64,000 nt of DNA from Bog-473 sp963850095 (GTDB lineage Bacteria > Actinomycetota > Acidimicrobiia > Acidimicrobiales > RAAP-2). Within the stretch, counting starts at the first letter, position 1; every line of letters begins with the position of its first letter. The position numbers were made by a program, and so were the translations under genes. Where the stretch lies: NCBI GenBank assembly GCA_963850095.1, contig CAWKJX010000013.1, positions 1 through 64,000 of the forward strand, written 5' to 3'. Below are positions 26,946-34,146 of the stretch, piece by piece. The notes below the pieces were generated by a model. It was not told the DNA's origin. It did no database searches and worked only from the letters and a program-made list of their open reading frames with translations.

Positions 26946-28262
26946 GTGCCACGGCAGAAGGCGGGCGGACTTCGATGGCTGGGAGCCGGGCTCTGCCTGG
27001 CCCTCTGCCTGACCGGCTGCAGCCGGTCCGATGGCGGGAACGATCGATCAGCGGCAGGCGGCAGTCGGACCAGCACCACGACGACAGATGCACGTGGTGC
27101 CTCGAGCACGGTGCCCGCCCCGACGAGCGCGGCTGTCCCGGCGGGGTTGTCCCTTTTGGTCGAGCCTCAGGCCGGCATGACGCCCGTCTACGACTTCATG
27201 AGCTCGCCCCGACAGAGCCTCGACATGACCATGTACGAACTGTCGGATCCGAGGGTGGAACAGATTCTGATCGCGGACCACGACCGGGGGGTCCGGGTGC
27301 GGGTCCTGCTCGACCATGACGGGAGCGGAGCGTCGGTCAACAGGGCGGCGTACTCGACTCTGTCAGCTGCGGGCGTCCCGGTCGCATGGGCGAACGACGC
27401 CGAGATCTTCCATCAAAAGACGATCACGGTCGACGACTTCGAGTCTGCGGTCATGACCGGGAATCTCACGCCGCAGTACTACGCCACGACGCGGGATTTC
27501 GTGGTCATGGACAGCCAGCTCGCCGACGTGGCCGCCATTGAGACCGTCTTCGATTCTGACTGGTCGGGGGCCGCGCCGGCAGCGGGACCGGCGGGAGTGG
27601 ATCTGGTGTGGAGCCCGGGCTCGGCACCGCCGATCATCGCCCTCATCGACTCCGCGACCCATAGCGTCGTGGTGGAGAACGAGGAGATGGACTCGACGCC
27701 GGTCGAGGACGCCCTGGAAGCGGAGGCCGAGCGGGGCGTGAGCGTCACCGTCGTCATGACGTCGGAAGCGGAATGGGACTCGGCGTTCAGCCGGCTCGCG
27801 TCCGCCGGGGTGCGCATTCTGTTGTATCCCGACACGGCGTCGGCGCTCTACATCCACGCCAAGATCGTCGACGTCGACAGCGCAAGAGCCTTCGTCGGTT
27901 CCGAGAACTTCTCGACGGCGAGCCTCGACTACAACCGAGAGCTTGGCGTGATCACGTCGTCAGCCAGTGTCATCGGGCCACTGAACAGCACGTTGCTCAG
28001 CGACGCCGTGGGCGGGGAGGCCCAGGGGACGAGCGCGGTCCCGGCATCGACAACAACAACGACGCCGTCGTCGGCGGCGGCGCCGGCCGGGTCATCGCCC
28101 GCGACGACGAGCCCGGCCGGTTGCTACCCGATCGATGACGAAGGGGGTTGCTACGAACCAGGCGAATACTGCCGTGACGATGATCACGGAATGACGGGGC
28201 GAGCCGGGAACGGCTTGACCATCACCTGCCAGTACGACGACGGTTGGTATTGGGAACCTTGA
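26946..28262 (+). CDS. Phospholipase D-like lipoprotein with Cys-rich tail
   Basis: 438 residues from GTG 26946, five bases behind a GGAGG; the longer frame upstream has no RBS. The signal peptide ends in lipobox LCLTGC, so it is lipid-anchored outside the membrane. Two HKD motifs are present: FHQKTITVDD with VMTGNLT, and YIHAKIVDVD with FVGSENFS, each with the H-x-K-x4-D spacing. A Thr/Ser/Pro linker leads to a short module of five cysteines (CYPIDDEGGCYEPGEYC ... ITC) seen in other actinobacterial secreted proteins. It may act on phospholipid or nucleic acid at the surface. Codon use is normal; the less GC-rich island starts just after it. Confidence 0.85.
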   Translation: MPRQKAGGLRWLGAGLCLALCLTGCSRSDGGNDRSAAGGSRTSTTTTDARGASSTVPAPTSAAVPAGLSLLVEPQAGMTPVYDFMSSPRQSLDMTMYELSDPRVEQILIADHDRGVRVRVLLDHDGSGASVNRAAYSTLSAAGVPVAWANDAEIFHQKTITVDDFESAVMTGNLTPQYYATTRDFVVMDSQLADVAAIETVFDSDWSGAAPAAGPAGVDLVWSPGSAPPIIALIDSATHSVVVENEEMDSTPVEDALEAEAERGVSVTVVMTSEAEWDSAFSRLASAGVRILLYPDTASALYIHAKIVDVDSARAFVGSENFSTASLDYNRELGVITSSASVIGPLNSTLLSDAVGGEAQGTSAVPASTTTTTPSSAAAPAGSSPATTSPAGCYPIDDEGGCYEPGEYCRDDDHGMTGRAGNGLTITCQYDDGWYWEP

Positions 28263-28892
28263 CTTTGAAATCAGGCCTCAGCATGGGTTCGGCGCGCCGA
28301 TGAGGCTCGGACCTAGCCCGCTTCACGATGCCCACCTGCAAACAACTAGGCACAACGTAGGCGGATCAGAGGTTTTCGCGCCGCCTTGCAAGACATCGGC
28401 GGCCAGCTCCGGACGGCCCTGACGGCTGCGTCTGGGGGCGGATCGTCGGACAGATGCTCGGTCAGATCGACGATGAGCCGAAGCTGGCGGGCAACTGCTC
28501 GGCGCTGGCGGGCGCTCGGCACGCTTCCAATCCTCTCGTTGTCGTGAAGTCGGGGCCACGAGAACCATTCCAAGAACGGCTGTAAGCCCGACGTGCAAGA
28601 AGTGCACGAACGGGCTCCGCGAGCTCCTCGATCTCAGTTCGATACATCGACCGTGCAACATGTCCATATCGGGCGATCCCGATGGACCACCCCATTTGTG
28701 ACTTTCTACCCTCGACGGAGTGGGCGCTCGTGCCTTCTAATGCATTTGGCGCCTTGAAAGGCAAAGGCGGTGGCATGACCGAAGTACTCGCAGTGACACA
28801 TCGCTTCTGCACAATCCGTTGTCCTGGGACCGTATCAACCGGGTCGTTCTGCCCCAGCTGTAATGAGCGCCAGGCGCTGGAGCGGTGCAGCC
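28263..28892. other. Gene-poor, less GC-rich stretch
   Basis: No convincing intact gene. It contains the decayed frame at 28346-28647 and, on the plus strand, a frame at 28682-28900 with cysteines spaced like a poor zinc ribbon (FCTIRC, FCPSC) that I do not consider proven. Base composition is visibly more AT-rich than the flanking PLD gene and marks the left edge of the accessory region. Confidence 0.5.
28346..28647 (-). pseudogene. Possible decayed small helical protein
   Basis: Reading from ATG 28647 gives MYRTEIEELAEPVRALLARR; a one-base change near 28580 would join it to FLEWFSWPRLHDNERIG and RQRRAVARQLRLIVDLTEHL in the adjoining frame. Both pieces look like real amphipathic helical protein rather than shadow sequence, and together would make about 100 residues. 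No homology recognised. Listed as a remnant with low confidence. Confidence 0.3.
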
Positions 28893-29706
28893 ATGCCTGA
28901 GAACAGATCCTCGCTGAATATGTGCAGATTCTGTCCTGATTGTGGAACCGAAGCGGTAGACAACGCTTTGTACTGCGACCACTGCGGGCGGTCACTACTG
29001 AAAGAGCCGGTTCGAATCGATTCTCGAGCGATACAAGAGCCGGATCACACTCGCACAGCGGAGCAAAAACCCGAGCGGTACGTTCCCTCCGTTTCACCAG
29101 AAAGAGAGCGACGACAGGCCACCGATGGCGAATGGCAGGAACTACGGGAGGACGGTTACTGGTATCCAGTAGAAGGGCCTGCTATCCACGAGGCTTTCGT
29201 AGGTTCGCTCCTCTCGGCCACTCCGCCGAGCGCTGCGCCGAAAAACTCAACGGTGCCAGCCGGAGGATGGATGGCCATTATCGGTGGTGCGTTGATGATC
29301 GTTGGAGCTGTACTCCCGTGGGTTACGGCCTCGGCGGCCTTCGGTGTGAGCTTAAGCCGAAATGCATTTCAACTCGGCAACAACAATGGATTCAGCATTG
29401 ACGGTGTCGTGGCAGTGATTATAGGCGTTAGTCACAATCCTCATTGGTATCGTTCGGCTGACCAACTCTCGGTCACCCCGATACCTTCAACGGTCTGCCA
29501 TCGTGACCGGCGTCATCGCCGTAGCAATCTGTGCTGACCGCTACTCTGGTCTCAACAATCTCGTGAACAGCGCAACAACTGCGAGCCATGGTCTCGCTAC
29601 TGCTTCGATTTCCTACGGGTTCTGGATTCTCGGCTTAGGCGGAGTTGTGGCTATCACAGCAGGCTTCATCCTTCGGTCGAAGTCAACGACGGTCGAGACA
29701 CCGTGA
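28893..29706 (+). pseudogene. Zinc-ribbon multi-span membrane protein, one frameshift near 29430
   Basis: Starts at ATG 28893 (MPENRSS, GGAG upstream) or ATG 28863. An N-terminal zinc ribbon, FCPDCGTEAVDNALYCDHCG, is followed by a charged linker with a diverged WW-type motif (ELREDGYWYPVEGP) and then membrane helices (WMAIIGGALMIVGAVLPWVT; DGVVAVIIGV). After VIIGV the frame breaks; removing one base near 29430 continues as VTILIGIVRLTNS, TGVIAVAICADRYSG and a last helix FWILGLGGVVAITAGFIL. The full protein would be about 270 residues with four spans. Part of the local zinc-ribbon/WW family. Error or true decay cannot be separated. Confidence 0.65.
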
Positions 29707-29828
29707 CGTCTATTACTTCGTCCTGTCCCAACGGACATCCGGTACGAGCCGAGGCTCTCTTTTGTGGCCGTTGCGGAGTTTCACTTCTAAATCCGACAGA
29801 GAGATTTAACAGCAATAGAAACCGTTGA
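29703..29828 (+). CDS. Orphan zinc-ribbon fragment, 41 aa
   Basis: GTG at 29703 overlaps the previous stop (GTGA). The 41 residues contain CPNGHPVRAEALFCGRCG and VSLLNP, nearly identical in pattern to the zinc ribbons of the protein at 31361. After it, Pro/Thr-rich sequence continues in the next frame (VRPPPSVAATSSGPPTTAV, about 29836-29892) and then a third frame up to the next start at 30035. This looks like the head of a longer protein broken twice rather than a natural microprotein. Confidence 0.45.
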   Translation: MTSITSSCPNGHPVRAEALFCGRCGVSLLNPTERFNSNRNR

Positions 29829-30034
29829 AGCTGTACGACCGCCCCCATCGGTTGCAGCTACTTCTTCTGGGCCTCCCACAACGGCGGTGCGAGAGGGGGC
29901 AAGGGTGCCATTTCCGCCAGGGAGAGAACCCTCCGACGAATGTTGGCGACTCCAGTTCCGTACCCACGGAGACGACACCGACTGGAGTTACCTCCAACGG
30001 TCCCGCGAGTGAACAAGCACTGGCGGGGTCCTCC

Positions 30035-31069
30035 ATGAATGATGTCTCAAAAGGTCCAGGCTGGTGGCTGGCGAGCGATGGCAAGTGGTATCCACCAGAA
30101 ACCGCCCCTCCGCTTCCACCTCCACCGCCCCCTCCACCTCCACCTCCACCGCCACCGCCCCCCTCCACCGCAAGCGAACGAGGCTCCTCCTTCGACTCGG
30201 CTGGCGCCAGTGGCGCCCTATCTGCTCTTCCGACCCAAGATCCACCCCAGTCTCCGCAAAGCTTCGGAGGGCCCACGGTCCAGCCACCGGCCGAGAAGAG
30301 ATCGCTGTTCAAGCGATGGTGGGGCTGGTGGATGGCGAGCGATGGCAGGGAGTATCCACCAGAAACCGCTTCACCGCCACCGCAAGCGAACGAGGCTCCT
30401 CCTTCGGCTCTGGTGCTGCCAAGTGGCGCCCCAGTTCCTCCGACGGAAGATTCACCTCAGTCTCCGCAAAGCTTCGCAGCGCCGGTCCAGGCACCGGTGC
30501 AGAAGAGATCCATGTTCAAGCGATGGTGGTTCTGGGCGCCGGCCTGTGTGCTGGTGGTCGTCATCGTTCTCGTCGTGGCCATCACTGGCGCCGCCAACAA
30601 CAGCTCGCATGGGTCGAGCACATCGACCACCCAAGCGGCGGCCATTTCGAGTACGCCAACGACAGCGGACTTAACGGCGGCGGCCGCTCAGGCCTATCTC
30701 AATGCCTACAACAAGATGATCGACGCCGAAAATCCTCTCATTGCTGAGCAGAACAGCGGCGTTCCAACCACGGTAGCCGACGGAATAAATGGGCGAATCT
30801 TGGTTCGGGATACGTTCGACCAAGCGGTGCAGGCAATCACGTTTCCCGTCGGGGCCTCAGCAGACGCTCAAAAGGTGCTCTCGGCTGACGCCGCGCTCAA
30901 GGACGCCCTCGGGACATTGGCGGCGAACGTCGATGATACGAGCAACTACAACGCGGTGTTCTCCAACGTCACTTCAGCCGAGAGTAATTTCGCATCAGCT
31001 AACGCTGCCCTTTCTAACGACTTGGGATTGACGACTAGCGGTAACACTGGATCGACCAGTAACAGCTGA
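30035..31069 (+). CDS. WW-motif membrane protein with internal duplication and proline tract
   Basis: 344 residues from ATG 30035 (MNDVSKGPGWWLASDG); the frame is open upstream to 29825 but without an RBS or family match. Layout: first motif GPGWWLASDGKWYPPE, a run of about 17 prolines, EKRSLFKRWW, second motif GWWMASDGREYPPE, QKRSMFKRWW, one membrane span (FWAPACVLVVVIVLVVAI), a Thr/Ser linker and a helical outside domain of about 130 residues (AQAYLNAYNKMIDAENPL ... SNDLGLTTSG). The two motif blocks are a duplication. Probably a cytoplasm-in, C-terminus-out protein. Function unknown. Confidence 0.7.
   Translation: MNDVSKGPGWWLASDGKWYPPETAPPLPPPPPPPPPPPPPPPPSTASERGSSFDSAGASGALSALPTQDPPQSPQSFGGPTVQPPAEKRSLFKRWWGWWMASDGREYPPETASPPPQANEAPPSALVLPSGAPVPPTEDSPQSPQSFAAPVQAPVQKRSMFKRWWFWAPACVLVVVIVLVVAITGAANNSSHGSSTSTTQAAAISSTPTTADLTAAAAQAYLNAYNKMIDAENPLIAEQNSGVPTTVADGINGRILVRDTFDQAVQAITFPVGASADAQKVLSADAALKDALGTLAANVDDTSNYNAVFSNVTSAESNFASANAALSNDLGLTTSGNTGSTSNS
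30062..30540 (+). repeat. In-gene tandem duplication, about 264 bp offset
   Basis: Copy 1 starts at 30062 and copy 2 at 30326; both open with TGGTGG and share GGCGAGCGATGGCA and TATCCACCAGAAACCGC, then GCAAGCGAACGAGGCTCC, and end in AAGCGATGGTGG. Copy 1 carries an expanded CCACCT/CCACCG tract. Between that tract and AGTGGCGCC copy 1 is read in a different frame from copy 2. Confidence 0.75.
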
Positions 31070-31347
31070 TGCCATCTTGCGGAAGTTGTGGACAAGAGCC
31101 TCCTACCAGAGTCTGCCGCACAGCTCGCCTGTCCCAGTACGCCAAATCAGGACTGCTACCGACTGACCTCTATTGCTTCAGTTCAAGCGGAGCGTTGTTG
31201 AGCCTTTCTCAGGACTGTGTTGCTGGAAGCGCTGACTTGCAGCCCGGAGCAACTGGTTCCTTCAGCATCGACGTTTCGACCGAGAGCTCCGGCAACCAGA
31301 AGCCCCGTCCCACATTCTTTGAGGGTTCTTCTAGTGAATCCGGTTGA
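31069..31347 (+). CDS. Small frame with FxLYD-like end; possible gene fragment
   Basis: ATG 31069 shares its A with the previous stop (TGATG). 92 residues: the first third (CGSCGQEPPTRVCRTA) looks random, but LYCFSSSGALLSLSQDC and GSADLQPGATGSFSIDVS match the last strands of FxLYD-type beta domains found on actinobacterial surface proteins. It has no membrane span of its own. I think it is the tail of a lost gene rather than a whole one. Confidence 0.4.
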   Translation: MPSCGSCGQEPPTRVCRTARLSQYAKSGLLPTDLYCFSSSGALLSLSQDCVAGSADLQPGATGSFSIDVSTESSGNQKPRPTFFEGSSSESG

Positions 31348-31357
31348 AAGGAGGTGA
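31347..31357 (+). promoter_or_regulatory. Strong ribosome binding site in front of an ACG start
   Basis: AAAGGAGGTGA is the best Shine-Dalgarno match in the island. The GGAGG core ends six bases before ACG 31361, whose frame reads TSDISQGPGWWVASDG, the exact family N terminus. The GTG inside it (31354) is in another frame and gives no family protein. Confidence 0.6.
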
Positions 31358-31360
31358 GCG

Positions 31361-32968
31361 ACGAGCGACATATCACAGGGACCAGGATGGTGGGTGGCGT
31401 CGGATGGAAAGCGGTATCCGCCCCAATCGACACCGCCGCCCCCGCCTCCGGCGTCCTTCGGAGCAAGCCAGTCAGTTCCTGAGGCAGAAGTGCAGCTTGG
31501 GAGTCATGCTATTGAGCCAGTTCAAGCAAATGCCACACTGACCTGTCCCAACGGGCACTACGTTGACGCGGACGACCTCTTTTGTGACCGGTGCGGGATA
31601 ACCCTGGCTACGGCTACCGATGCAGCAGTGCCAACCACGGCTCCGACCTGTCCCAACGGGCACCCCGTTGAGGCGGATGACCTCTTTTGTGACAGATGCG
31701 GGACTTCACTGTTGAATCCGGCAGGATCGTCAGCACCTCCGCCCGCTATTGGCGAGACACCCTTTGGTTCGGCCACTGGCTCCGCCGATGAACAACCCAA
31801 AGAAGACGACAAGGCAAGTGTGACGGATCCAGTAAGCGACCAAGGGCTCGAATATCGAAACGACGGCCGGAGTTATCGGTTTTGTCCGAACTGTGGCACT
31901 AAGGGCATTTCGGGCGCTTCGTTCTGCGGGGAATGTGGCGAGCCGCTATCAAGTGCGGCGTCCACGAGTAAGGAACGGGACGCACCGCCCCTTCGGTCAA
32001 CGACTCAGACGACTATCCCAGCCGCAGTGGATCCGACAGCGGAGATATCGAGCGATTCGTCCGGTGACAATGGACCTGGGCAGGAGGAATCGGGACCGAA
32101 CTACTTGACAACTCGATTGGGACAGCACCCTCGTCAGTTGGCTGTCGTTGCTTTGGCATTGGTGCTCATCGTCGGTGCAGCCATTGGGTTGTTCGTGTCT
32201 CATTCCGGCAACAGCGGTATCACGCTTCATGGTCAGTTGACTGCGTATGAAAGAACAACCGGTCAACTGGGAAGTGCATGCGTCGCCAAAGGCCGCTACA
32301 GCCGATATCGAGCTGGATTGCCAATAAGGGTCGAGAGCACATCTGGTCTTGTTCTCGCATCGGGGGCACTTGCCGGCGGAGTCTTGGAACCCAGTCAGGA
32401 CACTCCGCATCGTTACAACTGCGTCTTTGCGTACGACATCTCGGGGATTCCGAAGATCACGACGTACCGGGTTGACATTGTTGCAGTCGGCATCTTGGTC
32501 GTTACCTACGTACAACTTGAATCGGTCAGCTGGACCCTTACGACATCGTCTGTAGCAACGATAACGGACGGGTATGGATTTTCCGGCGACACCGGAGTTA
32601 CGGGCACTACGGGCAACTCTGGAAGTGGCGCAACCGGACAGACCGGTAACTCCGGGACCACCGGTTCTGGCAACAGTGGAGGTGGATCTAATACGGGTGG
32701 TACGGGCGGCGGTATCAGCGGTGATACCGGAGACAGCGGCGGAGGCGGTTACACCGGTAGTACGGGCGGCGGTATCAGCGGTGACACCGGAGACAGCGGC
32801 GGCGGTTACAGCGGCGACAGCGGCGACAGCGGCGGCGGTTACAGCGGAGACAGCGGCGGCGGCGGTTACACCGGTAGTACGGGCGGCGGAATCAGCGGTT
32901 ACAGCGGAGACAGCGGCGGCGGTTACAGCGGAGACAGCGGCGGCGGCGGATTCACCGGGGGAACATGA
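31361..32968 (+). CDS. Zinc-ribbon/WW-motif membrane protein with collagen-like Gly tail, apparent ACG start
   Basis: About 535 residues if read from ACG 31361; the first usual start in frame is GTG 31394, which would cut the WW motif in half. Order: GPGWWVASDGKRYPPQ, Pro-rich linker, zinc ribbons CPNGHYVDADDLFCDRCG and CPNGHPVEADDLFCDRCG, a third FCPNCGTKGISGASFCGECG, acidic linker, one membrane span (LAVVALALVLIVGAAIGLFV), an outside beta domain of about 120 residues (ITLHGQLTAYERTTG ... VSWTLTTSSV) with a Cys pair, then about 130 residues of Gly-rich repeats (GDTGDSGGGY, GYTGSTGGGI). The tail may form a surface fibre. Upstream bacterial relatives usually begin with ATG here. Confidence 0.72.
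   Translation, partial: TSDISQGPGWWVASDGKRYPPQSTPPPPPPASFGASQSVPEAEVQLGSHAIEPVQANATLTCPNGHYVDADDLFCDRCGITLATATDAAVPTTAPTCPNGHPVEADDLFCDRCGTSLLNPAGSSAPPPAIGETPFGSATGSADEQPKEDDKASVTDPVSDQGLEYRNDGRSYRFCPNCGTKGISGASFCGECGEPLSSAASTSKERDAPPLRSTTQTTIPAAVDPTAEISSDSSGDNGPGQEESGPNYLTTRLGQHPRQLAVVALALVLIVGAAIGLFVSHSGNSGITLHGQLTAYERTTGQLGSACVAKGRYSRYRAGLPIRVESTSGLVLASGALAGGVLEPSQDTPHRYNCVFAYDISGIPKITTYRVDIVAVGILVVTYVQLESVSWTLTTSSVATITDGYGFSGDTGVTGTTGNSGSGATGQTGNSGTTGSGNSGGGSNTGGTGGGISGDTGDSGGGGYTGSTGGGISGDTGDSGGGYSGDSGDSGGGYSGDSGGGGYTGSTGGGISGYSGDSGGGYSGDSGGGGFTGGT
32574..32965 (+). repeat. Gly/Ser/Asp/Thr coding repeats
   Basis: Irregular in-frame repeats built from GGCGGCGGTTACAGCGG and GACAGCGGC words encode the collagen-like tail. 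G-x-x triplets (GVTGTTGNSG) come first, then longer GDSGGGYS and TGSTGGGISG units. The repeat explains long false frames on the opposite strand. Confidence 0.8.
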
Positions 32969-33307
32969 GAGCCTTTCCGTTCCGCATCCTGCAAAAGCAC
33001 TCAGTATTTTGCGAGGCTCCTGAGCATTCGTCGACAGTTCAAAGCTGCGAACGAGTAGCGCGATGTCCGAGGGACTCGTCACATTCTCCAAATACATCGC
33101 AAATCGATCAGCGAGGATCTTGCTGCCCCGGCGTATCCCTGCATCCTGATGCCCATCTCTTCTCCTACGGTGCCGATCTCGGTCGGCCACCAAGATATGG
33201 CGTCTCGGCATTCTGAAACCAAGGCAACCAGCTGCTATGCCAGCGTCACACCGAGTCCGATGGCGGAGGGAGTATGACAAAAAAGAGCAGGTAGAGTCTC
33301 TTTTTCC
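32969..33307. other. Intergenic stretch before tRNA-Val
   Basis: About 340 bp with no believable gene on either strand; the minus-strand frame crossing it is a shadow of the Gly-rich repeats. A purine-rich patch and TCTCTTTTT lie just before the tRNA and may include its promoter, but no clear -35/-10 pair is seen. Confidence 0.5.
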
Positions 33308-33381
33308 GGGCGCTTAGCTCAGTTGGTTAGAGCAGCTGGCTTACAACCAGCAGGTCGGGGGTTCGAGTCCCTCAGCGCCCA
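33308..33381 (+). tRNA. tRNA-Val (anticodon TAC)
   Basis: Full cloverleaf: acceptor arms GGGCGCT and AGCGCCC (7/7), D stem GCTC/GAGC, anticodon stem GCTGG/CCAGC with loop CTTACAA giving TAC at 33342-33344, variable loop AGGTC, T stem GGGGG/CCCTC (one G-T pair) with TTCGAGT loop, and discriminator A. CCA is not encoded. It sits at the right edge of the AT-richer island, so it could be an integration site. Confidence 0.96.
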
Positions 33382-33558
33382 CTCACCCGAGCCGTCCTGA
33401 CACTGGTGAATCGGACGTCCGGCCCTGAGGAGTCCAGTCATGGCGGCGCCGGGGCCGGCGCCTCCTGGAGAAGAAGAGGGCGGGGGCTTTGTCCGGCCGG
33501 ATCGAAGAGGCTCGTCGCCTTCTGACGGGGTCCAGCACCCCGCCGGCTCCACGACGAG

Positions 33559-33666
33559 TTACTCGATGGCGTGGAGGCGCTCAACGGCCATCTGCGATGA
33601 GATGTCGGCGCGTTCGAGCGCGATGCGGAGGTCGGACGCGAGGTACGCGGCTTCGCGAATCCCCAC
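33559..33666 (-). CDS. Possible microprotein or fragment, 35 aa
   Basis: GTG 33666 with AGGT upstream opens MGIREAAYLASDLRIALE and ends RLHAIE. The 35 residues look like real amphipathic helices. It lies just after the broken P-loop kinase frame on the same strand and may instead be the tail of a lost gene. Confidence 0.3.
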   Translation of the reverse strand: MGIREAAYLASDLRIALERADISSQMAVERLHAIE

Positions 33667-33686
33667 GCTTACCTGGGCGTGGGAAC

Positions 33687-33808
33687 TCAACCCGGTTTCC
33701 AAAAGTGCTCATACAGGTGGATGACCGGGATTCGTGTTCGACGCCCGAGCTCTTCCGCGAACGTCGACTTCCCGACGCCCCGGATCCCACGATGGCCACC
33801 CGGTTCAC
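33687..33808 (-). pseudogene. Remnant of a P-loop nucleotide kinase-like protein
   Basis: GTG 33808 begins NRVAIVGSG; adding one G to the run near 33784 continues as GVGKSTFAEELGRRTRIPV and IHLYEHFWKPG. Together this is a Walker A kinase start of the adenylate-kinase-like 'topology modulation' type. The next codon is TGA where the family has Trp, and VPTPR follows before a second stop. So one deletion and one nonsense change, plus loss of the rest of the protein. Confidence 0.6.
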
Positions 33809-33881
33809 CCTCCAAGTGTGGCTGACCGGGGGCCGCCGGCATGCCAGACCTCCGGACAGGCCAGTCGGTAGTGTCGAGCGC

Positions 33882-34100
33882 ATGACCGACGCAAACCCGT
33901 CCCCCGGAACACTCTGGCGCTACCAATTCTCCCAACCCGACGACACCGTTGTGGAAACCGGCGAGTTCGATGGTGACGGGACGGCCGAAGCGAGAGCTCG
34001 TGAGCTGTCAAAGTCGAAAGCGAGCCCCATTGTGGTCAAACGCCACAGCGCACACGTTGACTCCTGGGTGTACGTGACGGAGGTCGACGAGCGACCGTAG
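33882..34100 (+). CDS. Hypothetical small protein, 72 aa
   Basis: ATG 33882 (MTDANPSPGTLWRYQFSQP). Strand-rich, soluble, with an ELSKSKASPIVVKRHSAHVD segment and an aromatic end (SWVYVTEVDERP). The larger frame around it is not supported, because upstream it runs antisense to the kinase remnant. No family recognised. Confidence 0.6.
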   Translation: MTDANPSPGTLWRYQFSQPDDTVVETGEFDGDGTAEARARELSKSKASPIVVKRHSAHVDSWVYVTEVDERP

Positions 34101-34146
34101 TACGTGAGGCGATGTAAGGCAGCTGCAGCTCTGCACCTGAGATCGC

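Noticed and set aside
28682..28900. 72-codon plus-strand frame with FCTIRC and FCPSC
   Set aside because: Cysteine spacing does not match a known zinc ribbon, no RBS is present, and the rest of the sequence is unlike protein; kept only as a note in the gap entry.
32680..32960. CRISPR-like look of the repeated GGCGGCGGTTACAGC words
   Set aside because: Repeats are irregular, in frame, a few codons long, without unique spacers; they encode the Gly-rich tail.
31997..33280. 427-codon minus-strand frame rich in Ala/Val/Thr
   Set aside because: Antisense reading of the Gly-rich coding repeat; repetitive AVSAVTA text has no independent support.
33440..33724. 94-codon plus-strand frame just after tRNA-Val
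   Set aside because: It runs antisense to the kinase remnant and small helical frame, which have recognisable protein text on the minus strand.
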